Below, piece after piece: positions 44,540 through 56,079 of a DNA stretch of 64,000 nt; position 1 is the stretch's first letter; each line of letters opens with the position of its first letter. This DNA is from Aplysia californica (Eukaryota; Mollusca; Gastropoda; Aplysiida; Aplysiidae). The notes under the pieces were generated by a model. That model was not told where the DNA came from. It ran no database searches and worked only from the letters and a program-made list of their open reading frames with translations. Location of the stretch: the NCBI RefSeq assembly GCF_000002075.1, contig NW_004797760.1, positions 421,747-485,746 of the forward strand. The letters are read 5' to 3'. Both the position numbers and the translations under genes were made by a program.

Positions 44540-47500
44540 ATGGGAAAGCGGGATTCATCAGCACAACACTGTGCTCCTGTTGACCAATATAGAAAACAAA
44601 TTGGTGAGTTGAAGTAGTGATCGATAAATCAAAATTAAGCAATTGCATAATATTGGGTGGCAGAGCAAATTAAAATTTTAAACATATAGATATATATATT
44701 CTGCTATGGAGCTATATATGTGGGTGTGTCTAATTACAATGAGAAGAGCAACCGAAGCTTGTTTGTGTGTTGTAACAGAATTTTCTCCTACATTTTATTA
44801 ATCCCTTTTTTAAAAATTTAACAGCGGATTTTTCCTGTAACAGCAATCTTTTTTGTCAAATTGTCTGACAAAAACTATTTTGATGATTCACAAACAGTGT
44901 GAACTAAAATATATAATGGCCAAAAATGTCAGTGTGACTTGCATTTCCCCCTGTCTTTTTATAATCTACCCGCAACACCTACGCTGGCCAAAAATACAGG
45001 TACACTGAGTACAGAAGCTCCATTTACACTCTCTCACCATGAGCCACCTTTCTTGAAGTCTTCGGGGGAAAAGTCTTGGACACTGTGTATAACATTATTA
45101 CCTTGCGACCGAACATTGACTCACATGAAATTGGAAGGTGATGTTGCTTAAATATTGTTACTTTTAAACATAAGAACGTCCCCGCAAGTGGTGGTTAGTA
45201 CTTGTGCATTTATAAACATGTGTTTGTATGAGATGGGATCACCTCCTCCCCACCCCTCTGAAAATTCAGTTAGCATCAATTAACCTCCACCTAACACTGT
45301 TTTTTCCCCAAGAGGGTTATTGCGGTGAGGCGGACACCACTCAGGACCACTGTTCTAACTTTTATGGAAACCCTGACTGAACAAAATGTTGACTGAAGGA
45401 ACTATGCATTAAATTTAACAGTAAACTCTGCCTAAATGCACTTCATAAAGGTATGCTCCACTCAAATGCACACTTTCATCATATGATGGGATTTTGCGAA
45501 TTTATAGAAACAAAGGCATGGTTACTTCTCTTAAACACATTATGCTTCAATCCACTAAATACACCGATAGAGCTAGACAAAGGGAAATATTCCCACAACC
45601 TAGACAGTGTGCATCATGATAGATAACAAAGACAAGTCTAGACAACTGGATACCTGTGAAGGCCACTCTGCACAATGAAAGTTATGGACAGCTTGTTCTG
45701 TTCTCACCTTATGGACACATGGGACTGGACAAGAGATTTATGTTCGGGGGATGACTGAAACTATGACGTTTGACTGGTCACTCGAAATGTGTCTTTGAGA
45801 GAAGGTATCCCACTAACTAGTGTTTGGGTGACTGTAATGGTTTCATTGAACATGCTGACTAGTGCCTTATTATTGTCAGATTTTCCTGAAAACTTGCATG
45901 GTGTGTTCCAAAGAAATTGTCTAAAGGCTGGCGAAATTTCATTACTTTTCATGATTCCTTCATAACCAGACCTAAGACTTACATGTGTGAATAATAATAG
46001 GTAGCATTTGTATAGCGCAAATCCCCCCTCAACAGCAAGCTCTATACGCTTCGCAATCTATACTAATACCCCAGCAGACCTTAGAACATTCTGAAACAAC
46101 CTCAACTTCCTGGGAAGCATACAGTGCAAGCTAAAGCACTAACATACTGACAAGATCTCTGGCTAGGTACCCATTCCCACCTAGGTGAAGTGAGGATAAC
46201 TCGTGTAAAGTGCCTTTCCCAAGGACACTACGTCGGGCCCGCGGCTCGAACCCCCAAACCTGCTACCTCACGAATACGAGTTCGGTAGCCAAACCTCAAC
46301 GCCACTATTTGAACCCCATCGTAGTTTGCTTCAGCTGATTGTAGATTCAGTCTACTTATAATTATCAGATTGATAAACTGACCTTGAGAGAGTTGTAAAA
46401 TGATACGATCTGAACAAAAAGGGATTGGCTGATGTTGAAAAAAGCAACCCTAGAAAAGATTTGAAAAGAAAGAAACAGATAATATAACTATTAGCACCCG
46501 GTAATATCATGTAGGCCCTACCAGCATAGGAAGAGATTCTCTTAAGCTATTACTGCCTAGCAGAGGTAAACACACAAGTTCTTAAGTTCAAGGAAAAAGG
46601 TATGGTTGACAAGAATATAAATACTTTTCTTTATTTTTCTGTCAGAGTTTTATTAGTCTTTTGTGCATATTTTGTAACCCCTGTTTCTGTTGTTTCAGGT
46701 AAACAAGACTGGAAAAAATCACGGAAAGATGTCAAACTGATGAAGAACCGGTCTGAACAAGACAGTCAATCTACTGCACAGGTGAGCAAAATACAAATTT
46801 GTCTTCATATAGTTCATCAATTTTGGAGTGGTGTAATCTGTAAATTATTCTGCTGCAAACTTTGTATAACACTCTTGGGAATTTGAAGTTTTGGTCTCCC
46901 ACACAGCTCTCAGCAAAGTGCCAGTACTTCCACATTTTTAAGAAAAGAAAAGAACAAGTTGAAATTTGATTTTTTTAAAAATAATTATATTTCTGTTTTG
47001 AAGGTGGTGACAGTTATGATTGGGAAATTTCATTTAATGCAGTGTGCTTTGGTAATTTCTTAGCCTTAGGGGCACGTCCCTGATAGAACTTGTCATTTTA
47101 CAGATTACTACAGTGGAATCCTGTTATAACGAGAGGGAGGGGACCGGTGCCAAATGTTCGTTATAGCGGGATTCTCGTTATAAGGGATCCAGTAATAAAT
47201 TCAAGGGAAATAGTAAAGTAGGCCTAATCTATGAGTCTAGTTTTCGGTTTATTTCTTTTTGTAATCTCCCCTGATGATGATTTGGTTCAACATGGCCTTT
47301 AAGTCTTACTTGATCAAAAGTCGAATCAGGTTTCTTTCTCTAGCGCTAGCGATGTTGACAGCTCGGCGTAGGCGATCAGAAAGAAAGTTCTCTAGGCTAA
47401 CTCGCCTGCTGTGTTGTCACCCACCCCACCACACCCTGTGGTGCGTTCCGTCTGCTTGTGCACAATGGGAACATACCACACCCCGCCTACGTCACACATT

Positions 47501-48837
47501 CGCTCCGTCCATCACAGTACAGCAATGACCTCTCCATCCCCGCATTGGAGAAGTGAGAGGCATGGTAGGCCTAGATAACCTAGACTAGGCTGGCCTATAA
47601 CACGATGCGTTCTGCTTGTCTGTGCATGCCACACTCTCCCCACTCATTCAATCAGGCCTTCATTGTTGGCACATGTGGGCTCTCCCACTCTTTGTTCTGC
47701 TAGATAACCAACAAGTTTCTCAACTGGCGAGGTTTTACACGAATAAATGGCCTATGCGCTGTGCACAGCAGCAGCAATATTCCGCTATAACCGACTCGCA
47801 TGTTTGTCTACTTGCGTTATAGCAGTATTTTATTTGCAAAGATAAAGAAGGGAAAAAACGGGGTTTTAGAAAAGTGTCTTTATAACAGTCTTCTCGTTAT
47901 TTTAGGACTCGTTATAAGTGGATTCCACTGTACTTTAAAATTGTAGCCTAGGAAATTTTGAAAAACGAGGACAGTAAGTCATCACACATGAAGACCTGAA
48001 GTAGCTCTGAGTTGCGTTATAAGAGGGTCATAGTGAGTTTACTTCAAGATCAAGGGCTCTTCAACAATATTGGTAATCTGAACATATTAATATTATATAA
48101 GTTGTATATGTGTCGCAAGGTGGTGGAATCATGTGTTCGTCAATTTTGGGGCATTTAGGGTTATTGGTGTCATCATAAAGCTTGTTCATTTGTCTTGCTT
48201 TCATTGAAAAAATTACTCATCTCTCTTGAACAGGAGTCGATGTAATTGCAATTGAAGGAAATGGTGTTGTTTGGTTTCAGAAGTAAAATAAGCAAGAAAA
48301 TGGCTGACAAAATGTGATGACTAACATAGCTTCAGAGTCCTTGGAAAATGCTAAATTACATGTTTTGTGCCTTTGATCAACATTTTTCAGTAAAATCCAC
48401 ACAGAAATGTGTTTATAAATGGACATTAATATTGTTGAGCCTCCCCCCAAAAAAAATTGAAAAAAATTGCCCGTCCATAAAAATACAGACTTCTTCACTT
48501 TCATTATAATTTTGATAAGCGCCTGATTTCACAGCACTGCGGCGGCGCTGCCTAACATATATTAATATCAATGTGCAATTTAACATATAAACAAATATCA
48601 TTGACAATTTTTCACTTCTTCTCCTTTTGAAAATTTCACCTGTGTGTTTCTTCTTCAAGTTTCATATGTCAGATATCTTTCAATGCTTAAAAGGTTTGAT
48701 TTTTTTCCCCCTTCCTACAGCAAATCGTCCTGATGTTGGGTGTTGCTATTGCTGTGCTGTCCTCGTTGTACGTTCTGCTATTCTGGTACCTGGGTGCTGC
48801 ATCACTAGATGAAGTTAAAGAAGAAAGACCTGTATAG
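44540..48837 (+). CDS. TRIQK: triple QxxK/R motif-containing protein
   Basis: Small ER membrane protein of poorly known role, conserved in animals. Coding exons 44540-44603, 46699-46781 and 48721-48837 join to 87 residues (human 86). The three consecutive motifs QYRK, QIGK and QDWK follow PVD (about 14-28), the signature of the family; intron 1 falls inside the second motif. A basic stretch follows, then one membrane segment near the C-terminus (IVLMLGVAIAVLSSLYVLLF) and an acidic tail ending EERPV. Introns are GT-AG and keep phase. Start context ACCATGG is strong. Divergent from TMEM208, convergent with the dynein gene. Introns host a SINE, a pogo-like element and a MITE. Confidence 0.93.
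45779..45836 (-). repeat. short dispersed repeat, unexplained
   Basis: On the minus strand CAGTCACCCAA then CTCTCAAAGACACATTTCG and AGTG. The same block, plus strand, occurs at 52314-52368. It lies in TRIQK intron 1. Confidence 0.6.
45990..46305 (-). mobile_element. tRNA-derived SINE, copy 3
   Basis: Minus-strand copy: head with GGTTCGAGCC B box, central GTCCTTGGGAAAGGCACTTT, CACCTAGGTGGGAATGGGTA, and tail GCGCTATACAAATGCTACC plus TATTATT. It lies in TRIQK intron 1. Confidence 0.85.
47111..47930. mobile_element. pogo/Tigger-like non-autonomous DNA element, copy 2
   Basis: 820 bases, CAGTGGAATCCTGTTATAAC to GTTATAAGTGGATTCCACTG, flanked by TA. It is inverted relative to the copy at 2689-3469, with long internal matches. 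No transposase is present. It lies in TRIQK intron 2. Confidence 0.8.
48106..48560. mobile_element. 434-bp MITE family, copy 2
   Basis: Diverged copy, inverted relative to 24037-24470. The ends ATATGTGTCGCAAGGTGG and GCCTAACATAT are recognisable, as is GGAATCATGTGTTCGTCAA. It ends about 160 bases before the last TRIQK exon. Confidence 0.65.
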
Positions 48838-49489
48838 TGATGAAATGACATTGGAAGACAAGAAAGGAAATTTTATAAGATGGGATTGACAGACACGAAA
48901 ATAGTACAACTTTTTTTGGCCTCAGTGACTTATGTTGAAATGTTCATTGCATTTTGGATGAGATTTTTCACCGGACTGCATCTGTTCATTGGAAGTATCC
49001 TGTATCCATTGTGCAAGGCAGCATGGAGTGTGTGGAAAGTCTGTAATCTTTTTCACAAATGCCTTGTATGATCGTCGATCGTGATTCATTTCTTTGAATG
49101 TCATAACATCTTTTTAAAATCTTCCCCTTCAGAACTGGGAAACTAGATTTTGTTTAAAGGGCTCTATCTCTCACTATAATGGTTTGCCACTGAATGTCAG
49201 GACATATTGTTATATATATTCTTCCTTTAAAAAAGAGTCAGATAACTGGCTTGTATTTCAGCAGGTAAAAGAGCTTTTTTTTAGGTGGAATTTCTCTTTT
49301 GGTCCCCTATCAGCAACTTTTATTTTGGGGGGTGCATTTTAAGGAAGTTTTCCCATTGATATGCTTAGCCATTTGAAAATTAATAATGCTAAATGCATAT
49401 CATGTAATTGTTTTGACCTCCAACCATCATATCTTCTGTAATCTGATGCCTCAAAACAAATTTCTTGTTTGGGCAAATATATCAAGAAC

Positions 49490-49518
49490 CCCCCCCCCCC
49501 CCCCTTTTTTCCCCCCCA
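49490..49518. repeat. C/T homopolymer region
   Basis: About 15 C, then 6 T, then 7 C in a row, in the likely TRIQK 3' UTR. Confidence 0.9.
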
Positions 49519-51810
49519 ATGTTTATGAAGTGCAATATTTATTCTAATTCTACTATTTTCATAATTATAGCGCAGTAAAAAATATGTAGTGCAACTTATC
49601 CTCAAATATCTCTTTAATTGGTGAATTAATGTCACCCGTACTTTGCACGTATCAGTTTTTATCAATTTGTCTTAATTTAATCACATTTGTCCACAACAAA
49701 TGAGGCTCGATTAAAAAACTTTTCTTCATAGATTTGTATAAAATATTACAAATCTCCTTCGCATGGACAATGGAATTGTTCACAGCACTTCCCGCTTCTC
49801 ACATACATTTTGTATACGCATATATGGGTTATGTCATAGCTCACCAATGATACTTTTTAGTGGCAAAACTAGTTACAAGAAATTAATGTTATAGTGGACA
49901 CTTTTTTGCACTAAAAGTTCTCAAAACATGCGTTCAATAAAGAAAATCTCACGATTAGAAAAAAATGACAGACTTGCTTTTAAAAGCGATATTGTCCCAG
50001 CTGTAAACCTTTTAAAATCAATAGAAACCACCCACTAGGATTTTAAAATTAATATTTATTGAGGAATTTTCTAGAATAGAGCTAACAGGTCTTTACAAAA
50101 ATATTGATCTGTTAAGACAAATTGATACAAGTCACTGTGCCAAAGCTGGAGAATCTATGTTCGATAGATAGTCAAGGAGATATTTGACAGTAGGTTGCGC
50201 CATGCATTTTTGACTTCACTATAATTGTCTCACTTGTGTGTATTAGAGTCTCTAATTTTGATGGAGTTTTATTGCTGGAAAATATAGCTTTGGCCAACTT
50301 TCAAAATGCTTCCAGGGATCTTTTTGTCGTGGATGAAAAATGAAAGACAAAGGAGTATTGAAATCGATTAGGGTCTATTTCTTAAAAAGTTGAGAATAGT
50401 CTTTAAAATTTCCAGGTAGGTTTAAATGAGTAAATCAAGTAAATGTCTTTTGAATGTCAGTGCGTGTGCTTCAAGATATTTTGATCAATGTCAGTGATTG
50501 TGGAACTGATAAAGGAGTTGACATCCGAGGAGAAAAATGAGTCCCTCTGTCATATTGCATTAATTTAATTAAATAAATTGTGTATCATTGTGTGTTGCTT
50601 TTCGTACTTCCTCGTTAAAACTGCTGTCTCTGGTAGGCCTACATTCTCACCCAGAAATAAACTGGATGTGTGTGAAATATGAAGAGTATTATACTTGTGG
50701 TTGATGGTCAGTTTTTAGGTGTTTTTTTCATTATTCATTGCACTTTTTCTGGTGGTGACTGGATGCCATTTTTATGCGTATTTCGTCAAATTTAGGACTA
50801 TTTGAACAATTTGGGGGTCTTTTGTATGGCCAGTCTGTTCATGGACATGATGTCGACATTCACCATGTACTGTTGACTCCACTTGTGTTCAAATCACTAG
50901 AGCTGATTTTCGTTTAAGTAGATCTTTTTCTTAAGTCCCTGCAACCCTTTTTCTTTACATTTGTTAAAGTCAAATGGTCATGTTGAGATTTTGTTACGTC
51001 CCCTTGATTTTGTGGTCGCGGAGGTCAAGTTGAAGTTTAAGGATCAGTTGATTTTTTCAAATTTAACTCTCATCTGTAGTCGACTGTATTTTTTTATGCA
51101 GCTTGAAAAGCTCCCGTCTTACTTAGTCAGGACATGCTTACGTTGTGGTTCTCCTCAAGCTAACATATTTTATCATAATATTTCATGTTATAGAAGTGAG
51201 TGAAAATAGTGTACAGCTTAAATGATGCCAAAAGATCGAAAGATTTGATAACATTTAGAAGACTAATTTTCATTGTATCAGCTTGTTTTCCTTAAAGTAT
51301 AATACCAAGGTATCAAGATTTTTGGCTTTTAAAGAATTGAGAGGAAAACAAATTGACCAAATGTTCCTACTTTGACTTGCTCTACCTGTCCCCGTGGTTT
51401 TATGCACCCCGCATAATTTAGCAAAATTTGATCATATTTTTACATAATTTCTGCCTATTTTCCTTTAACATTCTTTGTTAAAATTAACAGAGTGGCATAA
51501 TTTCACAGTTTTTGGCTCACTTTACATAATTTCAGAATTTTTCTTGCATAAAACGCCGGGGACAGCTTTAAGAGTGACTGTATTTTTTGTTTGTGCTTTA
51601 GCACCAGTATTGTTTTTATTTGTGATGAATCTTAAGTTGACATTGTCATGTGACTTTAATATGATTTGTGTTTTCGTTTTCAGTTATATTTCTTTTTATT
51701 GTGATATATACATCATGTTTATTATGATCCAGTGTGAATGTCTCACTACAGCAGTCTTCACTTCAATACTCGGTGCTCAGGAAGGCTCCTAAGCGGTAAA
51801 TGCATGTATT

Positions 51811-52165
51811 GTGGCGTCGGTGGCCTAGTGGTTAGGCCCTCGGACTCGCAACCGTAAGGTCGTGGGCTCGATTCCCGTCAGGGGCCCGACGTTGTGTCCT
51901 TGGGAAAGGCACTTTACATGAATTTTCCTCACTTCACCCAGGTGGGAATGGGTACCCGGCTATAGACAGCGAAAGATCTTGTCAGTTTGTTAGTGTTTGA
52001 GCGCTTAATCAGCTGCTTGCACTGTATGCTTCCCGGGAAGCTGAGAATGTTTCGGAGTGTTCTATGGTCTGCTGGGGTAATAATATAGTGTGAAGCGCAT
52101 AGAGCCTGCTGTTGAGTGGGGATATGCACTATACAAATGCTATTTATTATTATTATTATTATTAT
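51811..52165 (+). mobile_element. tRNA-derived SINE, copy 4 (best preserved)
   Basis: A box TGGCCTAGTGG, B box GGGCTCGATTCCCG, central block TCCTTGGGAAAGGCACTTTA and CACCCAGGTGGGAATGGGTA, 3' end GCACTATACAAATGCTATTT with a terminal TTA repeat. About 350 bases. Confidence 0.9.
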
Positions 52166-52313
52166 GACATCAGACATTCTGAGACTTTTCTTTAGTGATC
52201 CTTTGAACAACATTCTTCAAACGCAGTTGATTACTTGATTGATCTTTGATCCTATAGGTCTGTCTCGTGTTCTACAGCATTCATGCGTGTTATGCGTCAT
52301 ATATTCATAGTAT

Positions 52314-52368
52314 AGCAGTCACCCAAGTACAAGAGAAACCATCTCTCAAAGAAACATTTCGAGTGGCC
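52314..52368 (+). repeat. short dispersed repeat, unexplained (second copy)
   Basis: CAGTCACCCAAGTACAAGAG, then CTCTCAAAGAAACATTTCGA and GTGG. It matches 45779-45836 inverted. No terminal repeats or tail are visible. Confidence 0.6.
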
Positions 52369-54320
52369 TATAAAAATACAGTCACCCTCCAAATGTATTT
52401 TGTGCCCCATCCTAGACCTATGTGTTCATGGGCAGTTGGGTGTGAAAACACTTTACATCCTTCAAATTCAAATCACTCTTTTTTCTGTGTGAGGGGCAGA
52501 GTTGCCAAATATCCGGTCGTGTCTTATGCAATCTGTGTAGGTTTTAGTGAAAGTTCCCCTTTGTCAAGCTTTATCTGTTGATGTGTTTTGCGGATCGAAG
52601 CAAGCGTTTAGAGGAAGTGACCGTGCGTTTGTACTTATACGTTTAAATTGTATAGCAAAAAAGTCCTTCCTACAAGGAAAGAGTGCATTTGAGCGGAGTG
52701 TGCCTTTGTTTGACTTGTGTTCAAGAAGAGACTACTCAACTACTGTATTTGTTTCCATAGGATGACTATGAAATGAAAAAGCGGCAAATCTTTGCTTTAT
52801 TAATTTATACATTTTTATCTGAACGTGAACATGAGAATTGGAATGGCCAAAAGTAGTGTGTATACACTGTACTTTTGTGTTCTGTTTTAATTCTCCGAGG
52901 TGGACATTCTAAAGTATGCTTCCTTCATTAAAGTTTTGTGCACTACGCATAATATGTAAAAGTTTTCAGGACAAATATGCTCCGACCTGAATCAACTGCG
53001 TATTGAATTGTTAGTCCAGACAGTGTCTAGATTAGTAATGGCGCTCAATAGAGTGGCTGTGATTTCTGGAATTTTGTAGGGTTTGAACGTAAAATTGGTG
53101 ATTACATTGATTATGATTAATGCAGTTTTTTGGTCAGGCATGTTGTACAAGTGTTGGGCCTACAACACTTCTCAGCAGAGCATTTCTACATATTTTGTCA
53201 GATCATGGTGCTTTCTAATTATAATCACTATTTTTAACAAATTCCTCCTTTTAGTTGCACTTCAAAAGATTATGTTGTTATACATTTGTGGTTAATTTAT
53301 TCTGCTTTCCTCTCCCGTCTTAAGAATTTTAAAACTTCATGAAAGTGAAAGGCCAAAAAAAGTTAAGAACCTTTGACAATTTTAATGTAGAAGATTTTTT
53401 GTCTTCTGCTTTTTTATGATGAGTTTTAATTTTGTAACCCTCACTTTGTTTTAATAAAACTGCAAGATTCTATACTAAGGTAGGCCTACTTAAACCCTTG
53501 ACTTACTGCCTACTAAATTTTAAAAACCAAAAATGTGGGATTGGCATTTCCCATTAGTTGATGTAACAATAGTGTGTACGGAAACTTCTGGTCGACCCTG
53601 TCGGTGTGTGTGAACTGCTGACGTGAAGAACAAAAAGATATATATATTATAAAAATGTGATGTAATATAAAAATACAATTACGAGTGAGCCTGTTTTTTT
53701 TTAGTCCTCAGTAATTTTTCTTTTCAATGCCATGTAACTGTATAAAATTAAGCATTCACTCTGTGAACATAACCTTTTCCTGTCCCTAGAGTGTGGACTC
53801 TCCTTCTGTAGTTTCTGTCTGTCACATTTTTCCCAGCTTTAAATAACCATTATTTTGCCAATGTGCTTCTCTTTCTTCACTCACACTCGAACTGTCCTCT
53901 GTAAACTGTAATGTTCCCTAGTAATTGTAACTTTTAATTTGTTCGTATACTCTGAAACTTGTGGGAACCCCGGATTTTGTTCTAATTTAAGAGAGGTTAC
54001 TCAACTGCAGAAAAAAAATGGGGATATTATTTTCTTTCGGTTTACTGTTGTTTTTGGATAAACTGTGTACGGTTTAAAGTGGACTGCACTGGACATATTT
54101 TTCATTTTGAGCTCCCTGTGATCAAATTTTGCTTTGTTTGTTTGTTTGAGTAAAGGGAGTCACATCGGAACAACAATGGTCATTTAGAGCTGGGAAAAAG
54201 TAAGACGTACAGACAGAAACGACAGAAGGAATGAAAAAAAGTAGGACCTACCAGTGGTTCCCTCCAACCAATATAATTTTGCTTACCGATATTGTTTGAA
54301 TTCTGTATAAAAGAAAATAT

Positions 54321-54755
54321 ATATGTGAGACATCGTGGTTATATCACGCGCTCGTAAAAATAATGAAATCCAAGAAATCTGCATTTTTTGGCCTGTTTGG
54401 AATTTTTTTTTCGAATTTTTGTTTTTAGGCTCAACACCTTTTATGTGTTTTCAAAAACTTTTATGTTTGGATTTTATTTTAAAAACTTTTATTAAAAACG
54501 AAAAAGATGTAAATTTGCAGTTTTCAAAGACTCTTAAGCTATGGAAGTCACCAAACTTTGGCAGCCATTTTCTCGCTAATTTTACCTCTGAAACCACCTC
54601 CTTCTATCACGAATATCTCGACTTCTGTTCAAGATAAATGGATATTTTTTTCATCGAAAGCAGGGCAAATGAACAACCTTTATTAAGATGATACCAATAA
54701 CTCCACATGCTCAAAAATTGGCGAGCGCCTGATTTCACTGTGTCGTGACAAATAT
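54321..54755. mobile_element. 434-bp MITE family, copy 3
   Basis: Same orientation as 24037-24470. The internal core (GCTAATTTTACCTCTGAAAC; AAGATGATACCAATAACTCC) is well kept, the terminal repeats are decayed. Confidence 0.7.
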
Positions 54756-55028
54756 GTCTTTGGTTGAAGTTCCGTGAAATTTGAAACCACTGGCATGGCA
54801 ATGATGCAACAGTTGAGATGTTCACTGATGTTGGGAAGGAATAATTGTTGAAGAAATATATATGCAACTTTCTATGCATAAAATTTACAAATTATCATTG
54901 ATCAATAGTTCGACATTTTATTTACATTCTTTGCGATTGTGTTCAGTGCAGTCATGCTTGTTGCTTATTAATGAACCCATAATGTGAATAAAGACTGCCA
55001 TATAACTACCATTTTTCACTACGAGTGT

Positions 55029-55208
55029 TTGTTTTAGTAGAGGTTTTACGGCGCTCGCAACTGCATAAGGTCATATGAGCGCCAGAAGAATAGATGTGTT
55101 ACAAGAGAGTAACAAACATAAAAAAGAAGGAGGGGAGATAAGGACGATAGATCTGTTTGATAGGAAAGAAGAAGCAAACCACAGCAGAGCACCCGCCAAC
55201 CACCCACA
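55029..55208 (-). mobile_element. SINE-like family A, copy 7
   Basis: Well-preserved minus copy. It begins the SINE-rich cluster (55.0-56.0 kb) between the converging ends of TRIQK and the dynein gene. Confidence 0.7.
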
Positions 55209-55503
55209 CTACGAGTGTGTACGAGTTTAGATCTCCTTGTCGATGTCATTTTCAGAGAACTTTCTGAGACTCGTTTATAGGTTTGAGTATGCTGTACAAA
55301 CAATTGGGATAGCTTTTCAAATGGTCCAAAACTTGTGAGGTACAAGACGAGACAAAGATCCTTAAAATTTTTGTTAGACGTTTCACTACTTTCCCTTGTC
55401 ACAAAGCCACAGTTGAAGCCATGCTGCAACACTTCATGTATTTGGAATCAGAGTGCAAGTAGTCTTGGTTGATACATGAGTGTCTCTCTTGTTTCGTTTT
55501 TTA

Positions 55504-55670
55504 GAAAGAGTTTTCCGGCACTCGCAACACATTTAGCTCTTTAGTGCTGAAGATTTAGAGGTGTGACAAGAGAGTAACGCACAAAGAAAAGGAGAGATAT
55601 GATTGTCCATGTTTGATAGGAAAGAAGGAGCAAACCACACCAGAGCTCCTCTCAACTATCTACTCTGTCC
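55504..55670 (-). mobile_element. SINE-like family A, copy 8 (diverged)
   Basis: Minus copy with many differences (GAGTTTTCCGGCACTCGCAA; AACCACACCAGAGCTCC), directly next to a family B copy. Confidence 0.55.
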
Positions 55671-55674
55671 ATTG

Positions 55675-55990
55675 TTTTAATAGAGGTTTTATGGCGCTTG
55701 CAACTGCATACGGTCATATGAGCGCCAAAGGGTGGATGTCAACAGAGAAGTCCTTACAGGGAATCAGAGTTACTCTGTTCACCTCTCTAGCACAAGGTCT
55801 GCTTCCACTATCAAGGTACCCCGGAAATGGCAGGTCACAAGAGTTTGATAAACGTTCAAAAGAAGTAGAGGAAAAATGGCGATAGTTACTAATAGTAAGG
55901 ATTATGAAAGAAAAAGCAGCACTTGACCAAAAGTGTAGGCCCACTGCCCAAAATATAGCATGTCAATTTACAATGTTATAGGGACTCTAT
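55675..55990 (-). mobile_element. SINE-like family B, copy 3
   Basis: Minus copy sharing GCGCCAAAGGGTGGATGTCA, TAGCACAAGGTCTGCTT and the 3' tail with the other B copies. Its 5' side is diverged. Confidence 0.6.
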
Positions 55991-56073
55991 GTTAGTTCTA
56001 CAACATACTGGTGCAATTCAACACAGGAATTTTGAACAAAATACACTCAAGAACAGATGGTATTTCAGAAATC

Positions 56074-56079
56074 TTTATT
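56074..56079 (-). promoter_or_regulatory. candidate poly(A) signal for the dynein light intermediate chain gene
   Basis: AATAAA on the minus strand (GTGCAATAAAGATTTC). It lies just outside the SINE cluster and would give a 3' UTR of about 6.4 kb. Several nearer hexamers exist, so this is only one option. Confidence 0.3.

Larger units (their letters stand above)
48838..55000 (+). other. probable long TRIQK 3' UTR; no further gene seen
   Basis: No coding exon is supported. It is AT-rich with AATAAA hexamers at 49937, 53453 and 54987 (approximate). It includes a C run at 49491, a SINE (51811-52165), a short repeat (52314-52368) and a MITE (54321-54755). Short frames such as the 63-codon one at 48880 lack any family match. 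Confidence 0.4.

Noticed and set aside
48880-49071. 63-codon frame with hydrophobic segments after TRIQK
   Set aside because: Lies in the probable 3' UTR, has no recognisable family, and hydrophobic runs are expected from T-rich sequence.
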